Shown here: in pieces, positions 26,468 through 34,862 of the stretch
Numbering within the stretch: the stretch's first letter is position 1
Layout of the letters: each line of letters starts with the position of its first letter
DNA from: Anaerolineales bacterium UBA5797
Lineage (GTDB): Bacteria > Chloroflexota > Anaerolineae > Anaerolineales > Villigracilaceae
Direction: 5' to 3'
Assembly (NCBI GenBank): GCA_002418205.1
Contig: DIDP01000023.1
Coordinates: 15,818-51,328, forward strand
DNA: 35,511 nt
Notes under the pieces: model-generated
Seen by the model: the letters and a program-made list of their open reading frames with translations, nothing else
Told to the model about the DNA's origin: nothing
The model's database searches: none
Made by a program: the position numbers and the translations under genes

Positions 26468-26508
26468 GGGCGTGGTCTTCGCGTCCGGAAAGAGCCGGTT
26501 TACTGACG

Positions 26509-28674
26509 TTAGGAGTCAGACTCCCTGGAATTCTCAGCGATGTAGATACTGACTTCGGTACCGTCCAGTGATTTGCCGATCTCCTCGACGGTCGTGCGCA
26601 TGATGGCGTCGAAATCAGCCGAGGAACTGATGGCGGCAGTGATGCCCGAAATAGCCTGTTCACGATCTGCCCGCAATCGGACTTCTTCGTACAGGCGTGC
26701 GCTTTCGAGGGACAGGGCAAGGCGCTCGATCGCCTGTTGAATGGTGTTGATCGTGTTTCTGTTGTAGTCCTTCTTCAATTTGACGGAAACAACACCGATG
26801 GGTTGACCGCGCAGTTTTATCGGGATGGAAACAAGTTCGTAATCGGCGGGCTTTTGTCCATTGCCTCGATGGATCACCATGTTTCCGGTTAACAGGGCTT
26901 CGCTGCCAGGTTCGGGGATTTCGTTGATCGGTTGAATGCGAATATTGTCGAACCGGTAGCCGGAATTCTGGAGTGCTCCACCATCAGCCAATAATTTCCA
27001 GCTCTCGCGCGTTGTGCGCCCGTATGTCTGCTCGAGCTCCGCCATGTTCTGTTGCAACTGCTGCAACAGATTTGTACGTTCGATTGTGGTCGCCAGTTGA
27101 TCTGCAAGGACCTGCATGATGTGGACGTCATCCTCATCCAGCTCATGGGATTGGTTGCCATAGATATCAAGGATGCCGATGAGATTCCCTTCAACTTTGA
27201 GTGGCAGCGCCATTTCCGATCGGGCATCCGGCAGAAGCGGGTTATTGAAATAGGCTGCATCTGTCCCTGAGTTGACCCTGAACCGCGCTTCTCCGCTTGC
27301 GGCAACCTGACCGACAAGGCTTGGATCGCCCACACGAATGCGAAGGTTGTCGGCGATCATCTGTTTTCCGGTATCGGTTGGCGAAGCACTCAGGATCGCA
27401 TATTCATGCTTGTTGTCCAGCAGGAAGACACCAATGTGGTAATAGCCAAAGCGAGTCGATATAAGATTTGTCGATCGTGCCAATAAACTCTCAATATCGC
27501 CCGTCGAAGTGATGTCACGAACGATATCGGCGACTTGTTGCAATCGCCTGGACTGCATTTCCAGTTTGTTCGTTCTTTCGCTAACGCGTTGTTCAAGGAT
27601 GTCTGCACTGGCTTCCAGTTGGGCAGTTGTGATCCTGAGCTCATTAATGAGCCGGGAGTTTTCCTGTATTGTGACGATCTGCCTGGCCAGTACAATGAAT
27701 ATTGCAACGACAGTGCCTGTATAGAGGCCGAATGCCTGGAGGTTGGTGCCCATCCCTGTGGTGGCGGCAAACATGGATGTGAGTACGCTTAGACCCAGGA
27801 TCACCAGGGGTGGTATGGATGACTGCCAGGCCGATAAACTTACTTTGGGCATGTCACCTTCAGCCGTTTGGACGGAGGATTGTCGAAGAGCGGCAAGTCC
27901 GATGACAAAGTAGCTTATTGTCCAAAGGATATCTACAGCGGAACCGGAAATGTAGGAATCCCGCAGAACCTGCCAGGCATAAATGATGTCGGCGGCAATG
28001 AATGCCACGATTCCCAGGGAAAGAATTAATAATGCCTGGCGGGTATCCGTGCCACTTCTGCGGAAAAGCAATCTTGTAATGCTTGCAAGGACGAATACAT
28101 CCATTGCCGGATAGGCACCGGCAACCAGCTTGGAGAACCAATCCTCCCCGCCTGCCGCTGCCGTTGGCGCGATGATGAAGAACCAAAGGATGGCTGTGGC
28201 GCTTATGACGATCGCTGACAGATCCAGCCTCCAGGTCCTTTCCTGGGAAGGGTCAAAGAGTTTTGATGGCACCCTGCCCAATCCGATGAACACCAGAGGA
28301 TAATATGCCAGATAGAAAATATCAGGGATGTCCGGGAAGTTTGCCCCTCTCGTAACATCAAGGAATAGATAAATGATGTCTCCGATGGTCAGCGATATCA
28401 GGCCGATAGCGATGAAGAACCAGGCTTCGCGCGTCTGTCGCTCAAGATGGTTCCGGCTTGCAACGTAAACTCCGCAAATTGCAGAAAACAGGCTGACAGG
28501 CAAATAGCCGAGGTTGGAGATCAGGGTCTCATAGGCAGGATCTGTCCACTTAAAGAGCAACCAAGAGGAAAATATAAGTGTGTAGAAGCCAACCAATAGC
28601 GTCAGAATGGACTTCCAACCTCCCAACCATGAAGGGAGTTTATTAGTCAAAGACCGGAAAGTGTTGGACGACAT
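26509..28674 (-). CDS. 8-10TM-GAF sensor without output domain (sensor 4)
   Basis: A 721-residue protein with the largest membrane bundle of the set: eight to ten helices in residues ~22-335. Motifs include GDIIYLFLDVTRG, FPDIPDIFYLAYYPL, and later AADIIYAWQVL with SYFVIGLAAL. The two D-x-x-Y patterns suggest an internal duplication. Similar bundles head some GGDEF/EAL proteins, but here the cytoplasmic part is the local GAF module: coiled coil (~336-375), GAF-1 (~378-535), linker SWKLL...GYRFD, degenerate GAF-2 (~612-660) and the tail (~666-712). GAF-1 is divergent, with SPTDTGKQMI in place of NSEGGQRML. The spacing is 20 nt from the upstream gene and 41 nt to the downstream gene. The Shine-Dalgarno is poor. 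Confidence 0.88.
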   Translation of the reverse strand: MSSNTFRSLTNKLPSWLGGWKSILTLLVGFYTLIFSSWLLFKWTDPAYETLISNLGYLPVSLFSAICGVYVASRNHLERQTREAWFFIAIGLISLTIGDIIYLFLDVTRGANFPDIPDIFYLAYYPLVFIGLGRVPSKLFDPSQERTWRLDLSAIVISATAILWFFIIAPTAAAGGEDWFSKLVAGAYPAMDVFVLASITRLLFRRSGTDTRQALLILSLGIVAFIAADIIYAWQVLRDSYISGSAVDILWTISYFVIGLAALRQSSVQTAEGDMPKVSLSAWQSSIPPLVILGLSVLTSMFAATTGMGTNLQAFGLYTGTVVAIFIVLARQIVTIQENSRLINELRITTAQLEASADILEQRVSERTNKLEMQSRRLQQVADIVRDITSTGDIESLLARSTNLISTRFGYYHIGVFLLDNKHEYAILSASPTDTGKQMIADNLRIRVGDPSLVGQVAASGEARFRVNSGTDAAYFNNPLLPDARSEMALPLKVEGNLIGILDIYGNQSHELDEDDVHIMQVLADQLATTIERTNLLQQLQQNMAELEQTYGRTTRESWKLLADGGALQNSGYRFDNIRIQPINEIPEPGSEALLTGNMVIHRGNGQKPADYELVSIPIKLRGQPIGVVSVKLKKDYNRNTINTIQQAIERLALSLESARLYEEVRLRADREQAISGITAAISSSADFDAIMRTTVEEIGKSLDGTEVSIYIAENSRESDS

Positions 28675-28694
28675 GATCGATTCTCTTGCCTCGT

Positions 28695-30353
28695 CTACTT
28701 TTTCGAGCGCCTGGCTCGCCTTCTGTCAGGCGCCTGCTCGGGTATCTGCCCGATGAATACGGATACTTCGGCAACATCCGGCACCTGTCCCAATTCGCGG
28801 GCCGCGGTCTGAAGGAGGGCATCGATGTCGAGAGATTGGCTGAACCGCGTCGCCAATTCACCGACGGTTTGTTCCTGCCTGGCTCGTTGGGTTGCCTCCT
28901 CCAGGAGACGGATGTTGTCCAATGCCAGCCCGGTTTGATAGGCAACCTCGTTGACCAGTTCCTCATCGGATTTGCTCCAGGAGGTCCCATCTTTTCGCGC
29001 CAGTGCGATCGTTCCCAGCTTTTGCCCGCGCAGGGTGATGGGCACCTGCAGAGTCTGGTCGGCTTCAATGGATGCCGTCCCTGCATGGATTCCCAGCGGG
29101 GTAAACGTATATGCATACCCGCCCCGCTGGATTCGCTGATTCCACGCTTCGCGCGTACGGACGGCTGTTACCGCTTCGAGCTGCATGAGCGCAGTCTGAG
29201 ATTCGTCGAGCAGCCGGGCGTTTTCGATTGCCACCGCGATCTGGTCTGCGAGGGTTTGCAGCACATCGATATCATCTGTGCTGAACTCCTGTGGTTTGTC
29301 CGATTGGATATCGAGTACGCCAAGCACCCTGTCGCGAATCATGAGTGGAAGCGCCATTTCGGAACGAGTCTTTGGGAGTTCAGGGTTATCGAAGTAAACG
29401 GCATCAGCTCCAACGTCCAGCGCGATGCGGGGCTTTTTCTGAGCGACTGCAAACCCGACGATTCCCTGTTCCCCCACCTTCAGGGAATGGCCTTTTTCCA
29501 TCATGCGCCTGCCACCTTCCGACGATGCCGCCTGCAGTACCGCCTCTTCACCGGTTTCATTCAAAAGGAAAATACCAGTGTGGTAGAACCCGAACTGATC
29601 GGTGACGAGTCTTACTACGGTTTCAAGAAGGCTCCCAATATCCAGCGCCTCCGCCGTTCGGCGGGCAATATAGGATGCCGCACTAAGTTGATCGCTCTTT
29701 TTCTGCAATCCGGCTGTGCGTTGCTCTACATTTTGTTCGAGATTGGTTCGTTCATTCGACAGGGCATCAATGGCGGACTGGAACCGGGCGGCAACCAGTT
29801 TGAATTCTTTTTTCAGCAAATTGATCGCCAACATGGAAGCGATGGCAAGAACGGCATAGTCGGCGGTGTAGGTGAGCCAGCCAAATGCATTGAGTGGCGG
29901 GACATCTGCCGTAAGGGACAGGTTGCCGGTCACGTTCATGGTTCCCAGGATCGCCAGTGCCAGCAGATTGAGGGCAAATATCCATCTATCAACAGGCTTG
30001 TCGAACAGCAATGACGCGAACACGATGGTCGCCAACATGAAGACTGATGCATCCGACCAGGGACCATACCGGAGGAGCGCAAACAAGCCCACGAGAGAAC
30101 CGATGATGAGAAGCATTCCGGCTTTGATCGAATAGGGCAGGGGGGCGAAAGCGGCGACCAGCAATGCCAGATAGAATGCTCCAAAGACAAGAAGTTCACT
30201 GTTGGTTGCAGACGGAAGAACGGCAATGATCAGAACCAGACCCAGCGCGCTGATGCCTTTCAATACGAGGCTTAGGAATTTTATCCGCCACTGATCGTAT
30301 TGAAACCGTTCGGTTTGGGGGTTATCCGGGAAAGGCGGGTTCATATTTGTCAT
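28695..30353 (-). CDS. 6TM-GAF sensor without output domain (sensor 3)
   Basis: A 552-residue protein. About six membrane helices lie at ~28-178, with a different sequence from sensors 6, 7 and 9. A coiled coil (~182-222) leads to GAF-1 (~225-382; SSEGGRRMM, DNPELPKTRSEMALPL), linker AWNQR...GGYAYTF, degenerate GAF-2 (~432-482) and the tail (~488-535). The protein ends in a basic stretch rich in Arg and Lys (DRRRARRSKK) that the other sensors lack. The ATG overlaps the stop of the preceding gene (ATGA). A long open frame on the opposite strand (28686-30014) is its shadow. There is no output domain. Confidence 0.89.
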   Translation of the reverse strand: MTNMNPPFPDNPQTERFQYDQWRIKFLSLVLKGISALGLVLIIAVLPSATNSELLVFGAFYLALLVAAFAPLPYSIKAGMLLIIGSLVGLFALLRYGPWSDASVFMLATIVFASLLFDKPVDRWIFALNLLALAILGTMNVTGNLSLTADVPPLNAFGWLTYTADYAVLAIASMLAINLLKKEFKLVAARFQSAIDALSNERTNLEQNVEQRTAGLQKKSDQLSAASYIARRTAEALDIGSLLETVVRLVTDQFGFYHTGIFLLNETGEEAVLQAASSEGGRRMMEKGHSLKVGEQGIVGFAVAQKKPRIALDVGADAVYFDNPELPKTRSEMALPLMIRDRVLGVLDIQSDKPQEFSTDDIDVLQTLADQIAVAIENARLLDESQTALMQLEAVTAVRTREAWNQRIQRGGYAYTFTPLGIHAGTASIEADQTLQVPITLRGQKLGTIALARKDGTSWSKSDEELVNEVAYQTGLALDNIRLLEEATQRARQEQTVGELATRFSQSLDIDALLQTAARELGQVPDVAEVSVFIGQIPEQAPDRRRARRSKK

Positions 30354-32293
30354 TGTTCATCATCCAGATGCAGTTCGATGCTGGCAACGGATGTGTCGAG
30401 TCTTCTGCCGAGTTCTTTTACAACTGTCTGTAGGACACCATCGATTGTTGCGGACGCCCAGATCCTCGAGTTGATTTCGCCCAATGCCCTTTCACGCATG
30501 GCGGTCTGCCTGCTCTCGGAGACAAGGCGTGCATTTTCCAGCGCGATGGCTGCCTGCGTTGCGACAGCATCCACCAGGTTTTGTTGTTCCGGCGTCCATT
30601 CCTCCGTGCTTTCGAGGGTGATCTGCCCGAGGATCTGATCGCGCAGGTTGAGCGCCGCCTGCATGGTCTGAGCGTCCATTTCAACGGACTCTCCCACTTC
30701 GTACTCCAGCGCCTCCTTCCGGGCGGTGAAACCGCTCCATCCCTCGAGGAGATATTGTTGCTGAATGGCACGAAGTTCCTTGATGCTTTGTTGTGCCTCC
30801 TGGAACAGATGGGCATTTTCCAGGGCGATCGCGACCTGGCTTGCCATGTTCTGCATGGTCTCGATCAACTCCGGACCGAAGTCGGACTCTTTGGTGGATT
30901 GAACGTTCAATGCCCCGATTACCCGGTCACCGACGATCAGGGGCAGGGCGATCTCGGACCGGGTGTATGGTAGCAGCGGATTTTCAAACCGTTGCTTTTC
31001 TTCAGCGGCGAATTGTGCAATGCGTGGGGATCTTTCACGAATGCAGGCAGCCACCATGCTCTTGCCAGAGATCTCGAGACGGTGCCGGTTTTGCAGAAGG
31101 ACTCTTCCCGCTTCCCCGGTCGCCTCTTTTAGTTCGGCCCACTTCCCGCTCGGGTCGATGAGAAAGAATGCGGCATAGTAATAGTTGAACTGATCGGTGA
31201 ACAGATCAATGACCCTTGAGAGCAGTTTGTCAGGATCAAGGATGGAGGAGGCAACCCTTCCCACTTCGTTCGTTGCGGAAAGCTGTTTTGTCCGTTCGTT
31301 GACCTGTTGCTCAAGGGTCGTTTGCAGAATATCCAGCCGTGAGATCATCCGGTTGAAGTGGGATGCAACTGTTGCAAGTTCATCAGTGCCGGTCACCGGC
31401 ACCCGCTGTGACAGGTCTCCCTGTTCGATCTTTTGGAAGGTCGCGATCAAATCCCTTACCGGATCGGAAATGGAGCGCGTTGCGTAATAGGAAAAACCAA
31501 TGCCGAGTACCAAAGCCAGACTACTAAGCAGAACGGATTGTGTCCGCAGATCGCTGAAAATCTGAAAGGAACTGATCTCCGAATAGATGACCCTGATCGT
31601 TTGTTGGTAGCCGACCGGTGCAATGATGGCAACTGCAATAATGATCAAGCCGAAGGTCAAGACCTGGAATTTTGCGCCGAGCAGGGCACCGGCACGCGCC
31701 TGGAGTTGAGTCTCAAAATCATTCGGAAGCAGAACCAGTCTGGAGGGGAGCGTGAACCGCTCGATCATCAAAACGGAAAATATGACGGCTCCAAGCAGGG
31801 CTGCCAATCCGCCAAGCAGGATGTAAACAGGAGCGGGTGAGCCAATGGAGGTCGGTTGGAAGGCGGATGAGATGGCTTCTGCACGCGAAAGCGCGACCAA
31901 AAAGACCGGCAATACGCTGACGACCAGATTGACGAGGACCGCGCTGATGGCAAACCGTGTGGTGAAGTTTGTGATCTCCCGCCAGGCAAGGAATTCTTCG
32001 TTTTTGTCCGCATGGAGTTTGTTCCTCGCCCAATCATCCAATCGCTTTCTTGCGTGCGGCGTGCTCCACCAGCTGATTCCCAGCAGGATCAACTGGCCGA
32101 AGAGAATGAGGATGGGCGCGAGTTGAACCAGCAGTTGCCGGAGCTCGTCACCGAGTTCAACGTTAAATTGAATGGTCAGCAGTCCCGGGATCGCGCCCAG
32201 GAACCCGATCAACTGGCCTGCCGCGACAACAAGGAGGATGTACCAGCCGCCCAACCGCCGTATGATTTTGTTGGATGCCAGTTGGTTGTTCAT
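30350..32293 (-). CDS. 6TM-HAMP-GAF sensor without output domain (sensor 2)
   Basis: A 647-residue protein. Six membrane helices (~17-39, 57-75, 112-136, 156-177, 206-228, 252-272) are joined directly to a HAMP domain (~272-325) without a Cache domain. This layout resembles membrane anchors of some bacterial adenylate cyclases, but no cyclase domain follows. GAF-1 (~340-497) is divergent (ATGEAGRVLL, NPLLPYTRSEIALPL) and closer to the GAF of sensor 1. The linker GWSGF...EYEVGE, degenerate GAF-2 (~545-592) and tail (~597-642) follow. ATGA overlaps link it to both neighbours. Confidence 0.89.
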   Translation of the reverse strand: MNNQLASNKIIRRLGGWYILLVVAAGQLIGFLGAIPGLLTIQFNVELGDELRQLLVQLAPILILFGQLILLGISWWSTPHARKRLDDWARNKLHADKNEEFLAWREITNFTTRFAISAVLVNLVVSVLPVFLVALSRAEAISSAFQPTSIGSPAPVYILLGGLAALLGAVIFSVLMIERFTLPSRLVLLPNDFETQLQARAGALLGAKFQVLTFGLIIIAVAIIAPVGYQQTIRVIYSEISSFQIFSDLRTQSVLLSSLALVLGIGFSYYATRSISDPVRDLIATFQKIEQGDLSQRVPVTGTDELATVASHFNRMISRLDILQTTLEQQVNERTKQLSATNEVGRVASSILDPDKLLSRVIDLFTDQFNYYYAAFFLIDPSGKWAELKEATGEAGRVLLQNRHRLEISGKSMVAACIRERSPRIAQFAAEEKQRFENPLLPYTRSEIALPLIVGDRVIGALNVQSTKESDFGPELIETMQNMASQVAIALENAHLFQEAQQSIKELRAIQQQYLLEGWSGFTARKEALEYEVGESVEMDAQTMQAALNLRDQILGQITLESTEEWTPEQQNLVDAVATQAAIALENARLVSESRQTAMRERALGEINSRIWASATIDGVLQTVVKELGRRLDTSVASIELHLDDEQ

Positions 32294-34401
32294 TCTTTAC
32301 CCTCGATAACTTGTCCCATCTCTTTGGCTTTCAGACCGATTTTGATCTTTGCCCTGTTTGCGCCGGTTGCCCGCGTTAATTCGCTGACGGTTGTTGTCAG
32401 GATGGTTTCGACATCGGTGGTCCGGCGGATCTTGTCGGTGATCTCGAACAGGACGCGCTCGCGCTCTGCCTGCGCACGGATCTGCTCCAGCAGGCGTGCA
32501 TTGGCAATGATCGCGGCAAGGCTTCCACCGAGAGTGCCGAGCAATTCCTCGTCGCTTTCCGTGTAGGCGCCGGGCTGTTCACTTTCGACATTCAGGACAC
32601 CCAGTAATTCGCTTCGATAGATTAATGGTATTGCCATTTCCGATCGCGAATTGGAACTGGCTTCGATGTAGCGTGTATCCTCCTGCACGTTGTTGACGCG
32701 TAGGGTTCTGCGATGCGCTGCCGCCCAGCCTGTGATGCCGGTCTCAACGGGAACTTTCAGGTTGTAGACATCGGGCGCATACCCCACCGCAGCCTTTACT
32801 TCGAGCAACTTCTTCTCGCGGTCCGCCAGAAGAATGGACACCCTGTCACCGCCCAGGGTGACCTGCAATCCGTTGACGGCGGATTGCAACGCTTCATCCA
32901 GAGTTGTTCCGGATGCCGCGGTCGTGGTGATGTGATGCAGTAGGCGGTGCTGTGCCAGATGCTCCTGTGTCTCTGCAAATAATTCACTGTTGACCACAGC
33001 AATCGCCAGCTGGTCTGCCAGGATCTGGAGCGTGCGCAGATTTTCTTCCGAAAACGCATATAGATTTGTGCTTTGAACGTCGAGCACGCCCACGATGCGA
33101 TCACCAACCTGTAATGGGATGGCCGCCTCAGAACGCGTATCCGGCAACAGCGGATTTGCATAATAGGTGGCATCGCGCGTCGTGTCATTGACGATCAATT
33201 GCTCCCCGTTGCTTGCCACAAATCCCACGATCGATTTCGAGCCGACGCCGAGTTTATGCCCGGCGCGCTTCATTTGCGCGCCAGCCTCCCCGGTCGCTTC
33301 GCGGATGACAACGAACTCACCTGACAGATCCTTGAGAAAGACGCCTGCATGGTAGAACTCAAATCGTGACCGGATCAATTTCACAGCTTTTTGTAACAAC
33401 TCATCGAGGTCGAGGGAACTGCTGATATCGCGTGCGATCTCTGCGGCGGTTTCAAATTGCAGGGCGGTTTTCCGGCTGTCTTCCAGCACCCGGAAATTGT
33501 AAATGGCGCCCGATACCTGGTTTGCAACTGCCGAGACGAACTTCAGGTCATCCTCATCGAAACTATGTTCATTGTCCAGATCCTGCACGATGATCGCTCC
33601 GATCGCCTCTCCCTGTGCAAGCAATGGAACGCCCAGCCACGACTTGGCGGGTTTGCCTGAAACTTTGGCGCCCATTGCGGTTGCCCGCTTCAATGTATCT
33701 TCCACGAGCATGAGCGGCTCGCGCGTCCGGATCAATATCGAGGTCAATCCCTCACCGAGGGGGAATGCATCGATGGAGGAAAACTTCCCATCTTCGAACA
33801 GATAAGGGATGTTGATCGAGTTCGTCTTTCGATCGTAGAGAGCGATGACGAAACCGTGTTCTCCGACCACCGAACGGACTTGTTCGTGGATGGAGGCATA
33901 AAAGGTGTTCAGGTCACTGATCGACAAGATGCTTGCCCCCAGCGTGTTCAAAGCCTTCAATTCGGACGCGCGGCGGTCACTTTGTGGTTCGGTGGGTGAG
34001 ACTTTTGCCGTGATCGAATTCTGGGTCAAACGGATCGTGCGTGCGAAGGCATCAATCACATCTTCATCCAGCGTTTGTCCGTTTCGCGCCCCAACTAAAA
34101 CAACGCCGCGCAGTTGTCCTTCTTGCAAAATTGGTACATACGCGGCCGTTTCGCATCCGAGGTGTCTGGGATAGGCGGCGAGAGGCGGTGGGATCGAATC
34201 GTCCCGCAGATCGACCTGGATCGGGCCATCCTTGAGGCGTGCCTCTAGGTCCTCACGCGACAGTTCCATCCCGCGCGGAATGGTCGCTTGCGAGTCCCGA
34301 CTCTGTGGGTCGGAGAATTGTGTGAGTTGCAGGCGGTTCCCAGTAGCGGTAAAAAAAACAGTTATAAAAAAGGAGGTCCCGTTCGAATGATTGGTTGTCA
34401 T
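32290..34401 (-). CDS. Soluble multi-GAF sensor (sensor 1)
   Basis: A 703-residue protein with no membrane segment, the only soluble sensor in the array. It contains four GAF-like domains at ~8-130 (degenerate), ~148-308, ~315-475 and ~485-640, and then the array's C-terminal tail (~643-690). GAF-3 has NPLLPDTRSEAAIPL, and GAF-4 has SNSRSEMAIPL and VLNVESEQPG. It lacks the W...GYxxD linker found in the other ten. Early codons include runs of six and eight T on the coding strand. The ATG at 34401 lies 17 nt after the upstream receiver gene without a clear Shine-Dalgarno sequence, so a later start (for example M45) cannot be excluded. The stop overlaps the next gene by ATGA. Confidence 0.88.
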   Translation of the reverse strand: MTTNHSNGTSFFITVFFTATGNRLQLTQFSDPQSRDSQATIPRGMELSREDLEARLKDGPIQVDLRDDSIPPPLAAYPRHLGCETAAYVPILQEGQLRGVVLVGARNGQTLDEDVIDAFARTIRLTQNSITAKVSPTEPQSDRRASELKALNTLGASILSISDLNTFYASIHEQVRSVVGEHGFVIALYDRKTNSINIPYLFEDGKFSSIDAFPLGEGLTSILIRTREPLMLVEDTLKRATAMGAKVSGKPAKSWLGVPLLAQGEAIGAIIVQDLDNEHSFDEDDLKFVSAVANQVSGAIYNFRVLEDSRKTALQFETAAEIARDISSSLDLDELLQKAVKLIRSRFEFYHAGVFLKDLSGEFVVIREATGEAGAQMKRAGHKLGVGSKSIVGFVASNGEQLIVNDTTRDATYYANPLLPDTRSEAAIPLQVGDRIVGVLDVQSTNLYAFSEENLRTLQILADQLAIAVVNSELFAETQEHLAQHRLLHHITTTAASGTTLDEALQSAVNGLQVTLGGDRVSILLADREKKLLEVKAAVGYAPDVYNLKVPVETGITGWAAAHRRTLRVNNVQEDTRYIEASSNSRSEMAIPLIYRSELLGVLNVESEQPGAYTESDEELLGTLGGSLAAIIANARLLEQIRAQAERERVLFEITDKIRRTTDVETILTTTVSELTRATGANRAKIKIGLKAKEMGQVIEGKE

Positions 34402-34418
34402 CAGTTTTATGGGGTGGA

Positions 34419-34862
34419 TTAACTGAATTCCCAGACGGATTCACCAGCCAGGATTCGGCGGATCTGATCTGGGAACCGGTCCGGATCGAGCGGCTTGCCC
34501 AGGAATCCATCGAAGCCCGAGGCCTTCGCCTTGTTCATCTGGTCTGTGCTCGCCTCGGCGGTGACGGCAATGATCGGAATGTTCTTCAAGCGTTCTGAGG
34601 CGCGGATCTTCTTCAAAGCGCCATACCCATCTTCATAGGGCAATCGGATGTCCATCAGGATCAGGTCCAGACGTTGCAGCGTGTCTGCGTATTCCACCAC
34701 TTCATACCCCGAGGTCTTCCATTCACAATGGATACCCAGATAGCCAAGCATGCGCGCGATCAGGACAAAGTTGGCTACGTTATCCTCCACCACCAGCACT
34801 GTTGCATCCTTTGGAATATTCGGCTTCTTGATCGGTTGGGTGTCAAGCACATTATCAGGCAT
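34419..34862 (-). CDS. Stand-alone receiver-domain response regulator (CheY/DivK-like)
   Basis: A 147-residue single receiver domain: D27 in VVEDN, phosphoacceptor D71 (LMDIRLP), T101 and K123 (GKP). No DNA-binding or enzymatic domain is attached. I choose ATG at 34862 because GAGGAG lies 5 nt upstream. The longer frame opening at 34889 begins with TTG inside the preceding gene. The start overlaps that gene's stop by 8 nt. Stand-alone receivers act by protein-protein contact or as phosphate sinks. Its likely donor is the single hybrid kinase at the far end of the operon, which is inference from context. Confidence 0.9.
   Translation of the reverse strand: MPDNVLDTQPIKKPNIPKDATVLVVEDNVANFVLIARMLGYLGIHCEWKTSGYEVVEYADTLQRLDLILMDIRLPYEDGYGALKKIRASERLKNIPIIAVTAEASTDQMNKAKASGFDGFLGKPLDPDRFPDQIRRILAGESVWEFS

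Larger units (their letters stand above)
10990..34401 (-). repeat. Tandem array of eleven paralogous GAF sensor genes
   Basis: Eleven consecutive genes encode proteins ending in the same tail pattern (R-A-x-x-E ... EEL or similar ... VxIxF). Ten of them also share GAF-1, the W...GYxxD linker and a degenerate GAF-2. N-terminal inputs differ from gene to gene, while the cytoplasmic module is kept. This is the mark of repeated duplication followed by domain shuffling. Six of the ten junctions within the array are ATGA overlaps. Confidence 0.88.

Noticed and set aside
28686..30014. 442-residue open frame on the + strand
   Set aside because: It is antisense to sensor 3, whose frame carries clear GAF and signalling-helix motifs and operon overlaps. 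The + frame shows no recognisable domain and reads as a reverse-frame shadow.
10990..34401. Cyanobacteriochrome or phytochrome photoreceptors among the GAF domains
   Set aside because: I found no conserved bilin-binding Cys-His motif in the repeated GAF-1 sequence. Conserved residues are structural (SEMALPL, VLDVQS), so light sensing is not supported.
10990..34401. Hidden kinase, GGDEF, EAL, cyclase or MCP output in the sensors
   Set aside because: I read each C-terminus for H-box/DxGxG/GxGLG, GGDEF, EAL and the chemoreceptor hairpin motif. All end in the GAF-like tail with none of these.
10990..34401. CRISPR or phage repeat explanation for the recurring DNA blocks
   Set aside because: The recurrent blocks are in-frame coding sequence for the same GAF segment at gene-length spacing, without direct repeats and spacers.
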